DNA of 64,000 nucleotides from Cystobacter fuscus DSM 2262 (GTDB lineage Bacteria > Myxococcota > Myxococcia > Myxococcales > Myxococcaceae). The notes under the pieces were generated by a model, which was given only the letters and a program-made list of their open reading frames with translations, was not told where the DNA came from and did no database searches. Where the stretch lies: NCBI RefSeq assembly GCF_000335475.2, contig NZ_ANAH02000001.1:310001-374000 (forward strand), given 5' to 3'. The first letter of the stretch is position 1; each line of letters starts with the position of its first letter. Made by a program: the position numbers and the translations under genes. Of the stretch, positions 1-10,600 are shown piece after piece.

Positions 1-1860
1 AACCGCATCCTCACCACCTCGGATAGCGGCACCCTTTACCTCTGGAATGTGAAAGGAGAGGATCTCGTCAAGTTCGAGGGCCACACGGACAGGGTGACCT
101 CCGCCGTCTTCAGCCCCGATGGAAACCGCATCCTCACCGCCTCCAGTGACGGAACCGCCCGCCTCTGGAGTTTAGAAGGACAGGAACTCCACAAGTACAA
201 TGGCCATCAGGACGAGGTGACCTCGGCCAGCTTCAGTCCCGATGGGGCCTATGTTCTCACGTCTTCAGCCGACTACACCGCTCGTCTCTGGCGCATCAAC
301 GGGACAAAAGCGCAGCACGTATTCCGTGGTCATTCAGCACATGTGAATACAGCCACGTTCAGCCCCGACGGCTCCCTCATCCTCACCGCAGCAGACGACA
401 ACACTGCTCGCATCTGGCCTGCCAATGGTTCGCGAGAGCCACTCGTACTCTCGGGCCATTCGGGTTGGGTGACCTCCGCAGTCTTCAGCCCTGACGGCTC
501 CCTCATCCTCACCGCCTCCAGTGACGGAACCGCCCGCCTCTGGCCCACCTCTGGCATGAAGAACCCCATCATACTCTCGGGCCATTCAGACTGGGTGAAC
601 TCAGCCACGTTCAGCCCCGACGGCTCCCGCATCCTCACCGCCTCGATTGACGGCACCGCTCGCCTCTGGAGAATCCGGGGACAGGGACAGGGCATACGGT
701 TCTTCTTCAACCCGCCAGACGCGAACATGCCCGCGACTATCAGCCCCGAAGGAACCCGCATTCTCACCTCCGCCCCTGATGGCACTGTTTACCTCTTCAG
801 CATCAACGGCACGAGTCAGCGGATGGACATCCTCCAGGGTCACAAGCACCCCGTGAATACGGCCACGTTCAGTCCCGATGACTCTCTCCTCCTCACCGCC
901 TCGGACGACGGCACCGCTCGCTTATGGAACGTGCTGGAGTTGTGGCAGCCCCCCCGCGTTATGCATGTCAACAAAAGAAATGGGGTGACTTCCGCCATCT
1001 TCAGTCCCGACGGATCTCGCATCCTCACCACCTCGAACGGCCCCGTCGTTCGCCTGTGGCACACCTACAGCTCAGAGGATGAGCCATTCCTCCGCCTCAA
1101 GGGACACAAAGGCCCGGTGACAATCGCCGCCTTCAGCCCCGATGGTAGCCTGATTGCCACCGGCGCGGAGGATCACACGGTGCGCCTCTGGCGCGCCGAC
1201 CGGGAGGAGCCGCCTCGACTCCTCAATGGGCATGAGGGAAGCGCAACTTCCGCCACATTCAGCCCCAACGGGGCCTACATACTCGTCGCCTCCGAGGATG
1301 GACAGGCCCGCCTCTGGCTTACCAGTGATACGACAAAACCACTGCGCGCCTTCAGTGGCTCCACCAACCCACTGAACTCCGCCACATTCAGCCCGGATGG
1401 CTCCCTCATCCTTACCGCTTCTGACGATGGCATCGCTCGCATCTGGCGGACAGACGGCACCGGCAAGCCGATCATCCTCGAAGGACACACAGGCCCGGTA
1501 AGCTCTGCGAGCTTCACCCCCGATGGCACGCGTGTCTTCACTGTCTCCGACGATACCACCACCCGTCTCTGGTCTTTGGATGAACAGAGCACACCACTCG
1601 TTCTACGGCCTGAGGAGAATCAGGATAAGTGCCGTGTCGACGCGCATCTCACACGGGATGGGACGCGAGCCCTCACAGTGTGCGGAAATGGATTGGTCCG
1701 CATCTGGCCCCTGCGACCCGAACCCCTGCGCGAGTACTTCCAGACGGCCACCACGGCCTGCCTCTCCGCCCTGGAGCGGATGGAATACCTGCTCGAGACT
1801 CCCGCCGTGGCACGCGCCGCCCATGAGCGCTGCGAGCGGAAGCACGGCCGAGCCCCCTGA
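1..1860 (+). CDS. WD40 repeat (beta-propeller) protein, 5' end outside window
   Basis: The reading frame is open from base 1, so the gene starts upstream and only the C-terminal ~619 residues are seen. About 13 repeats of ~40-45 residues follow one pattern: GH near the start, a core like SATFSPDGSLILTAS, then D-G-TARLW at the end. That is the WD40 signature, enough for two seven-bladed propellers if one more blade lies upstream. Repeats 6, 8 and 13 are degenerate. The last ~45 residues are not WD40 and end in an Ala/Glu/Arg-rich helix with two Cys. WD40 arrays of this kind in myxobacteria are often the C-terminal half of kinase, NACHT or caspase-like proteins; which one applies cannot be told here. 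The next gene is a kinase hybrid about 200 bp downstream on the same strand. Confidence 0.9.
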   Translation, partial: NRILTTSDSGTLYLWNVKGEDLVKFEGHTDRVTSAVFSPDGNRILTASSDGTARLWSLEGQELHKYNGHQDEVTSASFSPDGAYVLTSSADYTARLWRINGTKAQHVFRGHSAHVNTATFSPDGSLILTAADDNTARIWPANGSREPLVLSGHSGWVTSAVFSPDGSLILTASSDGTARLWPTSGMKNPIILSGHSDWVNSATFSPDGSRILTASIDGTARLWRIRGQGQGIRFFFNPPDANMPATISPEGTRILTSAPDGTVYLFSINGTSQRMDILQGHKHPVNTATFSPDDSLLLTASDDGTARLWNVLELWQPPRVMHVNKRNGVTSAIFSPDGSRILTTSNGPVVRLWHTYSSEDEPFLRLKGHKGPVTIAAFSPDGSLIATGAEDHTVRLWRADREEPPRLLNGHEGSATSATFSPNGAYILVASEDGQARLWLTSDTTKPLRAFSGSTNPLNSATFSPDGSLILTASDDGIARIWRTDGTGKPIILEGHTGPVSSASFTPDGTRVFTVSDDTTTRLWSLDEQSTPLVLRPEENQDKCRVDAHLTRDGTRALTVCGNGLVRIWPLRPEPLREYFQTATTACLSALERMEYLLETPAVARAAHERCERKHGRAP

Positions 1861-2061
1861 GCCTCGTCTTCACGAACCTCCAGGCGGCCCGTCTCTTCCC
1901 GGGAGGCGCCGTGCCCGGTACCACGACGAGCATGCGCCCAGGAAGCACCTACGAGTGGGAGCGTTTCCACTCGCCGCGCCCCGCCGGGAACGACATACGC
2001 TCAGGAGTGCTGGCGCCCTGCTTCACCAAGGAGTGAAGCTCGTCCACGAGGACACCTCTTC

Positions 2062-5000
2062 ATGTTGGACATCCCGGGTTACAGAGTCCTTGGCACGCTC
2101 CGCGCGACGAGTTCGAACGTGCTGTTCCACGCGGTGCGCGAGGCCGATGGTGTCCCCGTCATCCTCAAGACGCCCCTGGCCCCCTCCCCCGGCTCCAGCG
2201 AGAACGAGCGCTACCGGCGGGAGTTCGCCATCCTGCAGCGGCTGCGGGACGTGCGCGGGGTGGCCAGGCCCTACGCCTACGAGCGGATTCACGAGCGGCC
2301 CGTCCTCCTGCTGGAGCGGGTGCAGGGCGAACCCCTGTCCGAGACCACGGGTCAGCCGATGGAGGTCTCCCGGTTCTTGAGTCTGGCCCTCTCGCTGGTC
2401 TCCACCCTGGCCGAGGTCCACCTCCGCGACATCATCCACAAGGACATCAAGCCCTCCAACATCCTCCTGGAGCCGTCCGGCGAGGCGCGACTCATCGACT
2501 TCGGCGTGGCGACGTTGCAGCGGGTGGAGCACCTGGAGGCGGCCCCCGCGCATCTCATCGAGGGCACGCTGGCGTACATGTCACCCGAGCAGACCGGGCG
2601 GATGAACCGCGTGGTGGACTACCGCACGGATTTCTATTCGCTGGGCGTCACCTTCTACGAGCTGCTCACGGGGCGCAGGCCCTTCCAGGCCAAGGACGCG
2701 CTCGAGTGGTTTCACGCGCACCTGGCGCAGAAACCCAAGCCGCCCCACGAGCTGAATCCCCAGCTGCCGCCGGCCTTGTCCGCGCTCGTCATGAAGCTGC
2801 TGGCCAAGGTGGCCGAGGAGCGCTACCAGAGCGCCGAGGGCTTGAAGGCCGATCTGGAGCGCTGCCGCGAGGCACTCGGCCAGGGCGTGCGGGAAGAGTT
2901 CCCCCTGGGGACCCAGGACACGCCCCAACGCTTCCAACTGCCGCAACGGCTCTATGGGCGTGAGGCGCAGGTGGCCTCCCTGCTCGAGGGCTTCGAGCGC
3001 GTGACGCGCACGGGCCGGCCGGAGTTGCTGCTGCTCAGTGGTTACTCGGGCATCGGCAAGTCCTCGCTGGTGCACGAGCTGTACAAGCCGGTGGTGCGGC
3101 GGCGCGGGCTGTTCCTGAGCGGCAAGTTCGACCAGTTCCAGCGGGACATCCCCTACGCCACCCTGGCCCAGACCCTGCGCGGGCTGGTGCAGCAACTGCT
3201 CGCCGGCAGCGAGGAGGAGCTCGCCCGGTGGCGCGAGCAGGTGAACCGGGCGTGGGACGGCCAGGGCCAGGTGCTCGTGGACCTGGTGCCCCAACTGGAA
3301 GTGCTCGTGGGCCGGCAGCCCGCGCTCCAGGAGTTGCCCGCCAGCGAAGCGCAGCAGCGCTTCTTCCGGGTGGTGCGCCAGTTCACGGCGGTGTTCTCCA
3401 CGAAGGAGCACCCGGTGGTGGTGTTCCTGGATGACTTGCAGTGGGCGGATCCCTCCAGTCTGCGGCTGCTCGAGCAGATGCTGTCCCATCCGGAGAGTCC
3501 CCCGGTGTTGTGGCTCGGCGCCTACCGGGACAACGAGGTGAGCCCCACCCACCCGCTGATGGCGATGTTGGAGAAGGCGCGCGAGGCGGGCACGCGCCTC
3601 ACGGACCTCCGGCTGGAGCCGCTGCGCGTGGAGCAGGTGGAGGAGTTGGTGGGCGAGACGCTCCCGGGAGCGGGCGGGGAGGTGGTCTCCCCCCTGGCGG
3701 AGCTGGTGTACGAGAAGACGGGGGGCAACCCCTTCTTCCTGCTGCGACTGTTGGTGACGCTCCACCAGGAGGGCCTGCTCGTGCGCCTGCCGAAAGGAGG
3801 CTGGCGGTGGGATGCCGAGGGAGTGCGGGCCCGGGACTACTCGGAGAACATCGTCGACTTCCTGGTGGGCAAGCTGCGCCAGTTTCCTCCGGACACCCAG
3901 CACCTGCTGCGGCTGGCGGCGTGCGCGGGCACCGTCTTCTCGCTCCAACTGTTGGGCACCCTCTCGGGGCTCCCCGGGGAAGAGGAGGTGGAGCGAGGCC
4001 TGGAGCCCGCGCTGCGCGAAGGCATGCTCGGGCGCGTGGGCACGGAGACGTACCGCTTCCTGCATGACCGCATCCAGCAGGCGGCCCACTCGCTCAACTC
4101 CGAGGCACAGCGCCAGGAGGCGCACCTGCGCATCGGCCGCCTGCTGCTCCAGGGCTTGTCCCCGGAGCAGGTGCGCGAGTCGCTCTTCGAGGTGGTGAGC
4201 CAGCTCAACGCCGGGTTGGCGCTGATGGAGGACCCCACCGAGCGCCACCAGCTCGCGCGACTCAACGCCGAGGCGGGGACCAAGGCCCAGGCCGGGCTCG
4301 CGCTGCACCCCGCCCTCACCTACTTCTCGACGGCCTTCGCGCTCATTCCCGGGGACCCCTGGGAGACGGACCCCGCCCTGTCCTTCCAGGTGCGACTGGC
4401 CCAGGCGCGCACGCAACTGCTGAGCGGCTCGCCCTCCGAGGCCTGGCGCCAGCTCGAGGAGTTCCGCCCCCGGGCCCGCACCCGCGCGGACACCGTGGCC
4501 CTCCACATGCTGACCCAGGACATCCACTTCGCCACGGGTGCGTTCCTGGAGGGCATGAACTCCATCCGGGAGTGCCTGGAGCTGCTGGGCATGCCCGTCC
4601 CGTGGCAACCCACCTGGGAGGAGGCCGTGGCCGCCCATGAGGAAGCGTGGGCCCTGTTGGGGCAGCGGCCCATCGAGAGCCTCCTCGAGCTGCCCCTCAT
4701 GACCGACCCGGACATGAAGATGGCCGTCGTCGCCCTCTTCAAGCTCTTCCCCGGCGCCTACTCCTCCGACCCAAACCTGCTCATCATCATCCTGAGCCGG
4801 ATGGTCTCCCTCACCCTGCGCCACGGCGTCGTGGACGCCGCCGTGCCCGGGTACACCTGGTTCGGCGTCATCACCGGCTCGTTCTTCAAGCGCTACCGGG
4901 AAGGCTTTGCCTTCGCACGGCTCGCCCTCGGCTTCGTCGAGCGCTACCACCTGTCCGCCCGCCGGGGGGATGTGCTGCTCGGCATGCAGTTCAGCAGCTA

Positions 5001-7383
5001 CTGGGTCCAGCCCCTCGCCCGAGCGCAGGAACTGCTCATCAACGGCCTGCGGTATACGCTTCAAGTGGGCGACATCGCACCCGCCACCTATTGCAGCGTC
5101 TATCTCGTCACCAACCGTCTGGCCATGGGGCACTCCCTGGACGAGGTCTACCAGGAGTCGCTCGTGCGCGACGAGTTCCTGCGCAAGACGGGCTTCGTGG
5201 ATCCCCAGGAGGCGCTCGTCGTGGCGCAGCGCTACGTGCAACAGCTGCGTGGCCACTCCCTGTCATTCTCCACCCTGAGCGGGGAGGGCTTCGACGAACG
5301 GGCCTACGAGGCGCGGATGACGCCCGAGCGACTGGGCGGCTCGCGGTGCCATTACTGGCTCTTCAAGATGCAGTCGCGCTTCATGTGCGGCGCCTACGGG
5401 GAAGCCCGCGATGCGGCGGACAAAGCAGCCGGGTTGTTGTGGTCCTGCTTCGGCACGCTCAATTCCCGCGAAGGCCACTTCTACCGCGCCCTGACCCTGG
5501 CCGCGTGCTTCGCGGGGGCCTCGCCCGAGCAGCAGCGGGAGTGGATGGAGGCCATCGAGCGGCACCACCAGCAGCTCGCGGAGTGGGCGGAGAATTGCCC
5601 GGAGAACTTCCGCGCGCTCGAGCGGCTCGTCTTCGCGGAGCGGGCCCGGCTGCTGGGGCACGCGGAGGAGGCGACACGGGCCTACGAGCAGGCCATCCGC
5701 TCGGCCCGGGAGAACGGCGCCATCCAGTACGTGGGGCTGGCCAGTGAGCTCGCGGCGAACTTCTGGCGCACGCGCGAGGCGCCCATCGTCGCCCACGCTT
5801 TCGCGCGCGAGGCCCGGGCGGCCTATCAACGGTGGGGAGCGCGGGCCAAGGTCCAGCACCTGGAGTCCCTGTGGCCAGAGCTCGCGCCCACCCACTCCCC
5901 CCAGGAAGCGCTGAGCACCAGCAGCACGGACTCCACCCGCATCGACGCGCTCACGGTGGTCAAGGCCCAGCAGGCCGTCTCCGGAGAGATCGAGCTGGAG
6001 CGCCTGGTGACGGCACTGATGCGGGCGGCGATGGAGAACGCCGGCGCCCAGAAGGGTGCCCTGCTGCTGCCTGGGGAAAACACGCTCGCGGTGGCGGCCC
6101 TCTTCCAGACCTCGCCGGAGGGCGCCCTGGTGGCCTCGGACGAGGGACACCACCACGAGCTGCCGTGGACGCTCCTCACCTATGTCCGGCGCATGCGCGA
6201 ACACGTGCTCATCGGCGATGCCTCCCAGCCCCATGCGTTCTCCTCCGATGCGTACCTGGCGCGCGGCGGAGCCCGCTCGGTGCTGTGCCTGCCCCTGATG
6301 CGGCAGGAGCACTTCTCCGGGGCCCTGTACCTGGAGAACGACCTGGCCACCAACGCCTTCAGCCCGGCACGCCTGGCGCTGCTGGGACACCTCGCGTCGC
6401 AGGCGGCCATCTCCATCGAGAACGCGCGACTGTACGCGGACGTGCAGCGCGCCCGGACGGAGCTGCGCCGGGCCAATGACGAGCTGGAGCGGCGGGTGGA
6501 AGAGCGCACGCGCGAGCTCTCGCGAGCCCAGGCGCGCCTGGTGGACACCGCACGCGAGGTGGGCATGGCGGAGGTGGCCTCCAACGTGCTGCACAACGTG
6601 GGCAACGTGCTCACCAGTGCCGTCGTCAACATGGAGGTGATGAGCAAGACCGCGGGCGCCCTGCGCGTGGGCCGGGTGAGGCAGGCCGGCGCCCTGCTGC
6701 TGGAGCACCGGGAGTCCCTGGCGGACTTCCTGACGAAGGATCCGCGGGGCGGCCAGATGCCGGAATACCTGGTGGCGCTCGGCGACGAGATGATGCGCGA
6801 GCAGACGCGCCTGATGGAGGACATGGCGGCGATGAACCGGCACATCGAGCACATCCGCGCCATCGTCCAGGTGCAGCAGACGTATGCGCGCAACTCGCTG
6901 ATGACGGAGGAGTGCGAGCTGTCCCAGCTCATCGACGACGCGCTGCGCATCCAGCTGGCGTCCCTACGGCGTCACGGCGTCACCGTCCATCGGGAAGTGT
7001 CGGAGCTGCCCCGGGTGAAGGTGGACAAGCACAAGGTGCTGCAGATCCTCATCAACCTGCTGAGCAACGCCGAACACGCGCTGGACGGAGTGCCCGAGGG
7101 CCGGCGCGACCTCTGGGTGAGACTGGTGGCCGAGGGAGGCGTGGCGCGCATCCAGGTGGCGGACAGCGGCGTGGGCATCGCGCCGGAGCTGATGGACAGC
7201 CTGTTCACCCACGGCTTCACCACGCGCAAGGACGGCCACGGCTTCGGGCTGCACTCGAGCGCGCTGGCGGCACAGATGCTCAAGGGCCGCCTCCTCCTGG
7301 AGAGCGCGGGTCCCGGCCAGGGCGCCGTGGCCACGCTGGAGCTTCCGCTCACCTCCGACGGGAGTCCCCGCGCGTCGTCGTGA
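2062..7383 (+). CDS. Ser/Thr kinase - AAA ATPase - GAF - histidine kinase hybrid (copy A)
   Basis: A 1,773-residue signalling protein. Residues ~7-270 are a Hanks-type kinase: the Lys of the ATP site is K36, the catalytic loop reads HKDIKPSN (HRD changed to HKD, Asp128 kept), the DFG Asp is 146, and an APE-like SPEQ follows. Residues ~300-640 are an AAA_16-type ATPase with Walker A GYSGIGKS (K333) and Walker B VVFLDDLQWAD (D457/D458). A long helical TPR-like middle runs to ~1290. A GAF domain spans ~1294-1455, then a coiled coil, then the kinase core: phospho-acceptor His1511 in VLHNVGNVL, N-box Asn1669, and DSGVGIAPE plus GHGFGLH lobes. No membrane segment or signal peptide is seen, so it should be cytoplasmic. 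The family resembles cyanobacterial HstK-type kinases. ATG at 2062 is chosen because copy B starts with the same MLDIPGY. Confidence 0.92.
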   Translation: MLDIPGYRVLGTLRATSSNVLFHAVREADGVPVILKTPLAPSPGSSENERYRREFAILQRLRDVRGVARPYAYERIHERPVLLLERVQGEPLSETTGQPMEVSRFLSLALSLVSTLAEVHLRDIIHKDIKPSNILLEPSGEARLIDFGVATLQRVEHLEAAPAHLIEGTLAYMSPEQTGRMNRVVDYRTDFYSLGVTFYELLTGRRPFQAKDALEWFHAHLAQKPKPPHELNPQLPPALSALVMKLLAKVAEERYQSAEGLKADLERCREALGQGVREEFPLGTQDTPQRFQLPQRLYGREAQVASLLEGFERVTRTGRPELLLLSGYSGIGKSSLVHELYKPVVRRRGLFLSGKFDQFQRDIPYATLAQTLRGLVQQLLAGSEEELARWREQVNRAWDGQGQVLVDLVPQLEVLVGRQPALQELPASEAQQRFFRVVRQFTAVFSTKEHPVVVFLDDLQWADPSSLRLLEQMLSHPESPPVLWLGAYRDNEVSPTHPLMAMLEKAREAGTRLTDLRLEPLRVEQVEELVGETLPGAGGEVVSPLAELVYEKTGGNPFFLLRLLVTLHQEGLLVRLPKGGWRWDAEGVRARDYSENIVDFLVGKLRQFPPDTQHLLRLAACAGTVFSLQLLGTLSGLPGEEEVERGLEPALREGMLGRVGTETYRFLHDRIQQAAHSLNSEAQRQEAHLRIGRLLLQGLSPEQVRESLFEVVSQLNAGLALMEDPTERHQLARLNAEAGTKAQAGLALHPALTYFSTAFALIPGDPWETDPALSFQVRLAQARTQLLSGSPSEAWRQLEEFRPRARTRADTVALHMLTQDIHFATGAFLEGMNSIRECLELLGMPVPWQPTWEEAVAAHEEAWALLGQRPIESLLELPLMTDPDMKMAVVALFKLFPGAYSSDPNLLIIILSRMVSLTLRHGVVDAAVPGYTWFGVITGSFFKRYREGFAFARLALGFVERYHLSARRGDVLLGMQFSSYWVQPLARAQELLINGLRYTLQVGDIAPATYCSVYLVTNRLAMGHSLDEVYQESLVRDEFLRKTGFVDPQEALVVAQRYVQQLRGHSLSFSTLSGEGFDERAYEARMTPERLGGSRCHYWLFKMQSRFMCGAYGEARDAADKAAGLLWSCFGTLNSREGHFYRALTLAACFAGASPEQQREWMEAIERHHQQLAEWAENCPENFRALERLVFAERARLLGHAEEATRAYEQAIRSARENGAIQYVGLASELAANFWRTREAPIVAHAFAREARAAYQRWGARAKVQHLESLWPELAPTHSPQEALSTSSTDSTRIDALTVVKAQQAVSGEIELERLVTALMRAAMENAGAQKGALLLPGENTLAVAALFQTSPEGALVASDEGHHHELPWTLLTYVRRMREHVLIGDASQPHAFSSDAYLARGGARSVLCLPLMRQEHFSGALYLENDLATNAFSPARLALLGHLASQAAISIENARLYADVQRARTELRRANDELERRVEERTRELSRAQARLVDTAREVGMAEVASNVLHNVGNVLTSAVVNMEVMSKTAGALRVGRVRQAGALLLEHRESLADFLTKDPRGGQMPEYLVALGDEMMREQTRLMEDMAAMNRHIEHIRAIVQVQQTYARNSLMTEECELSQLIDDALRIQLASLRRHGVTVHREVSELPRVKVDKHKVLQILINLLSNAEHALDGVPEGRRDLWVRLVAEGGVARIQVADSGVGIAPELMDSLFTHGFTTRKDGHGFGLHSSALAAQMLKGRLLLESAGPGQGAVATLELPLTSDGSPRASS

Positions 7384-7618
7384 GCAGAGTGGCCTTCCAA
7401 TCCGAGGGCCCGCCCAGCGGCCCCGCCAGTCCACCCGCGCGGCATACGCTCATGCGGTCCCATCATCCCAAGCCGTGCCCAGTACCACGACGAGCATGCG
7501 CCCGAGAAGCACCCGCGAGGGTGCACTTCCACTCGCCGTGCCCCGCCTGGAACGGCATACGCTCGGGAGTGCTGGCGCCATGCGTCCCCGAGGAGCTGGC
7601 CCAAGAGGACACGTCTTC

Positions 7619-10600
7619 ATGTTGGACATCCCAGGTTACAAGGTCCTAGGTACCCTCCTGGCCAAGGGCTCGAACGTGCTGTTCCACGCGGTGCGCGAGG
7701 CCGATGGTGTCCCCGTCATCCTCAAGACGCCCCTGGCCCCCTCCCCCGGCGCCAGCGAGAACGAGCGCTACCGGCGGGAGTTCGCCATCCTGCAGCGGCT
7801 GCGGGACGTACGTGGGGTGACCAGGCCCTACGCCTACGAGCGGATTCACGAGCGGCCGGTGCTCCTGCTGGAGCGGATACAGGGCGAGCCCCTGTCCGAG
7901 GCCACGGGCCAGCCGATGGAGGTCTCCCGGTTCTTGAGTCTGGCCCTCTCGCTGGTCTCCACCCTGGCCGAGGTCCACCTCCGCGACATCATCCACAAGG
8001 ACATCAAGCCCTCCAACATCATCCTGGAGCCATCCGGCGAGGCGCGACTCATCGACTTCGGTGTCGCGACGTTGCAGCGGGTGGAGCACCTGGAGGCGGC
8101 CCCCGCGCATCTCATCGAGGGCACGCTGGCGTACATGTCGCCCGAGCAGACCGGGCGGATGAACCGCGTGGTGGACCACCGCACGGACTTCTACTCGCTG
8201 GGTGTCACCTTCTACGAGCTGCTCACGGGGCGCAGGCCCTTTCAAGCCAGGGACGCGCTCGAGTGGTTTCATGCGCACCTGACGCAGCGCCCGAAGCCGC
8301 CCCACGAGCTGAATCCCCAGGTGCCGCCCGCCTTGTCCGCGCTCGTCATGAAGCTGCTGGCCAAGGTAGCCGAGGAGCGATACCAGAGCGCCGAGGGCTT
8401 GAAGGCCGATCTGGAGCGCTGCCACGAGGCACTCGGCCAGGGCGTGCGGGAGGTGTTCCCCCTGGGGACCCAGGACACGCCCCAACGCTTCCAACTGCCG
8501 CAACGGCTCTATGGGCGTGAGGCGCAGGTGGCGGCCCTGCTCGAGGGCTTCGAGCGCGTGACGCGCACGGGCCGGCCGGAGTTGCTGCTGCTCAGTGGTT
8601 ACTCGGGCATCGGCAAGTCCTCGCTGGTGCACGAGCTGTACAAGCCGGTGGTGCGGCGGCGCGGGTTCTTCCTGAACGGCAAGTTCGACCAGTTCCAACG
8701 GGACATCCCCTACGCCACCCTGGCCCAGACCCTGCGCGGGCTGGTGCAGCAACTGCTCGCCGGCAGCGAAGAGGAACTCGCCCGGTGGCGCGAGCAGGTG
8801 AACCGGGCGTGGGACGGCGAGGGACAGGTGCTCGTGGACCTGGTGCCCCAACTGGAAGTCCTCGTGGGTCCACAGCCCGCGCTCCAGGAGTTGCCCGCCA
8901 GCGAGGCGCAGCAGCGCCTCTTCCGGGTGGTGCGCCAGTTCACGGCGGTGTTCTCCACGAAGGAGCACCCGGTGGTGGTGTTCCTGGATGACCTGCAGTG
9001 GGCGGACTCCGCCAGCCTGTGGCCGCTCGAGCAGATGCTGTGCCAACCGGAGACTCCCCCCGTGTTGTGGCTCGGCGCCTACCGGGACAACGAGGTGGGC
9101 CCTTCGCACCCGCTGATGACGATGTTGGAGAAGGCGCGCGAGGCGGGCACGCGCCTCACGGACCTCCGGCTGGAGCCGCTGCGCGTGGAGCAGGTGGAGG
9201 AGTTGGTGGGCGAGACGCTCCCAGGAGCGGGCCAGGAGGTGGTTTCTCCCCTCGCGGTGCTGGTGCACGAGAAGACGGGAGGCAACCCCTTCTTCCTGCG
9301 GCAACTGCTGGTGACACTCCATCAGGATGGCCTGCTCGTGCGCCTGCCGAAAGGAGGCTGGCGGTGGGATGCCGAGGGAGTACGGGCCCGGGACTACTCG
9401 GAGAACATCGTCGACTTCATGGTGGGCAGGCTGCGCCAGTTCCTCCCGGGCACGCAGCACCTGCTGCAACTGGCGGCGTGCGCGGGCGCCGTCTTCTCGC
9501 TCCAGATGTTGGGCACCCTCGCGGGACTGTCCGAGGTGGAGCAGGTGGAGCAGGGCCTGGAGCCCGCGCTGCGCGAAGGCCTGCTGGGGCGCGTGGGTCC
9601 GGAGACGTACCGATTCCTGCACGACCGCATCCAGCAGGCGGCCCATTCGCTCAGCTCCGAGGAGAAGCGCCAGCAGGTGCACCTGCGCATCGGCCGGCTG
9701 CTGCTCCAGAGCCTGTCGCCGGAGCAGGTGCGCGAGTCGCTCTTCGAGGTGGTGAGCCAGCTCAACGCCGGGTTGGCGCTCATGGAGGATCCCACCGAGC
9801 GCCACCAGCTCGCGCGGCTCAACGCCGAGGCGGGCAGGAAGGCCCAGGCCGCGCTCGCGCTGCGCCCCGCCCTCACCTACTTCTGGACGGCCTTCGCGCT
9901 CATTCCCGGGGACCCCTGGGAGACGGACCCCGCCCTGTCCTTCCAGGTGCGACTCGCCCAGGCGCGCACGGAGCTCATGAGCGGCGACCCCTTCGTGGCA
10001 CAACGTCTCGCCGAGTCACTCCTCCCCCGGTCACGCTCCCGCGCGGACACCGTGGCCGTCCACGTGCTGCTCATGGATGTCCACCTGGGCACGGGAAAGT
10101 TCCGGGAGGGCATGAACTCCATGCTGGAGTGCCTGGCGCGGCTGGGCATGCCCGTCTCGCCGAACCCCACCCGGGAGGAGGCCGTGGCCGCCCACGAGGA
10201 GGTGTGGACCCTGCTGGGGCAGCGCCCCATCGAGAGCCTCCTCGAGTTGCCCCTCATGACCAACCCGGACATGAAGATGGCCGTCGTCGCCCTCTTCAAG
10301 CTCTTCCCCGGCGCCTACTCCTCCAGCAACCCCCACCTGCTCGTCATCATCCTGAGCCAGATGGTCTCCCTGACCCTGCGCCACGGCTTCGTGGACGGCG
10401 CCGTGTCCGGGTACGCCTGGTTCGGCGTCATCACCGGCTCGTTCTTCAAGCGCTACCGGGAAGGCCATGCCTTCGCACGGCTCGCCCTCGGCTTCGTCGA
10501 GCGCTACCACCTGTCCGCCCGCCGGGGTGGCGTGCTGCTCGGCATGCAGTTCAGCAGCTACTGGGTCCAACCCCTCGCCCGAGCGCAGGAACTGCTCCTC

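Noticed and set aside
60-1600. Regular repeats that could suggest a CRISPR or satellite array
   Set aside because: The period is ~120-130 bp, the repeats are coding WD40 blades, and no identical short repeats with unique spacers exist.
2581-5256. Long open frame (891 codons) on the minus strand inside kinase copy A
   Set aside because: Composition is His/Gln/Leu/Gly-rich without domains. It is the antisense of a strongly coding frame in GC-rich DNA and recurs at the same place in copy B.
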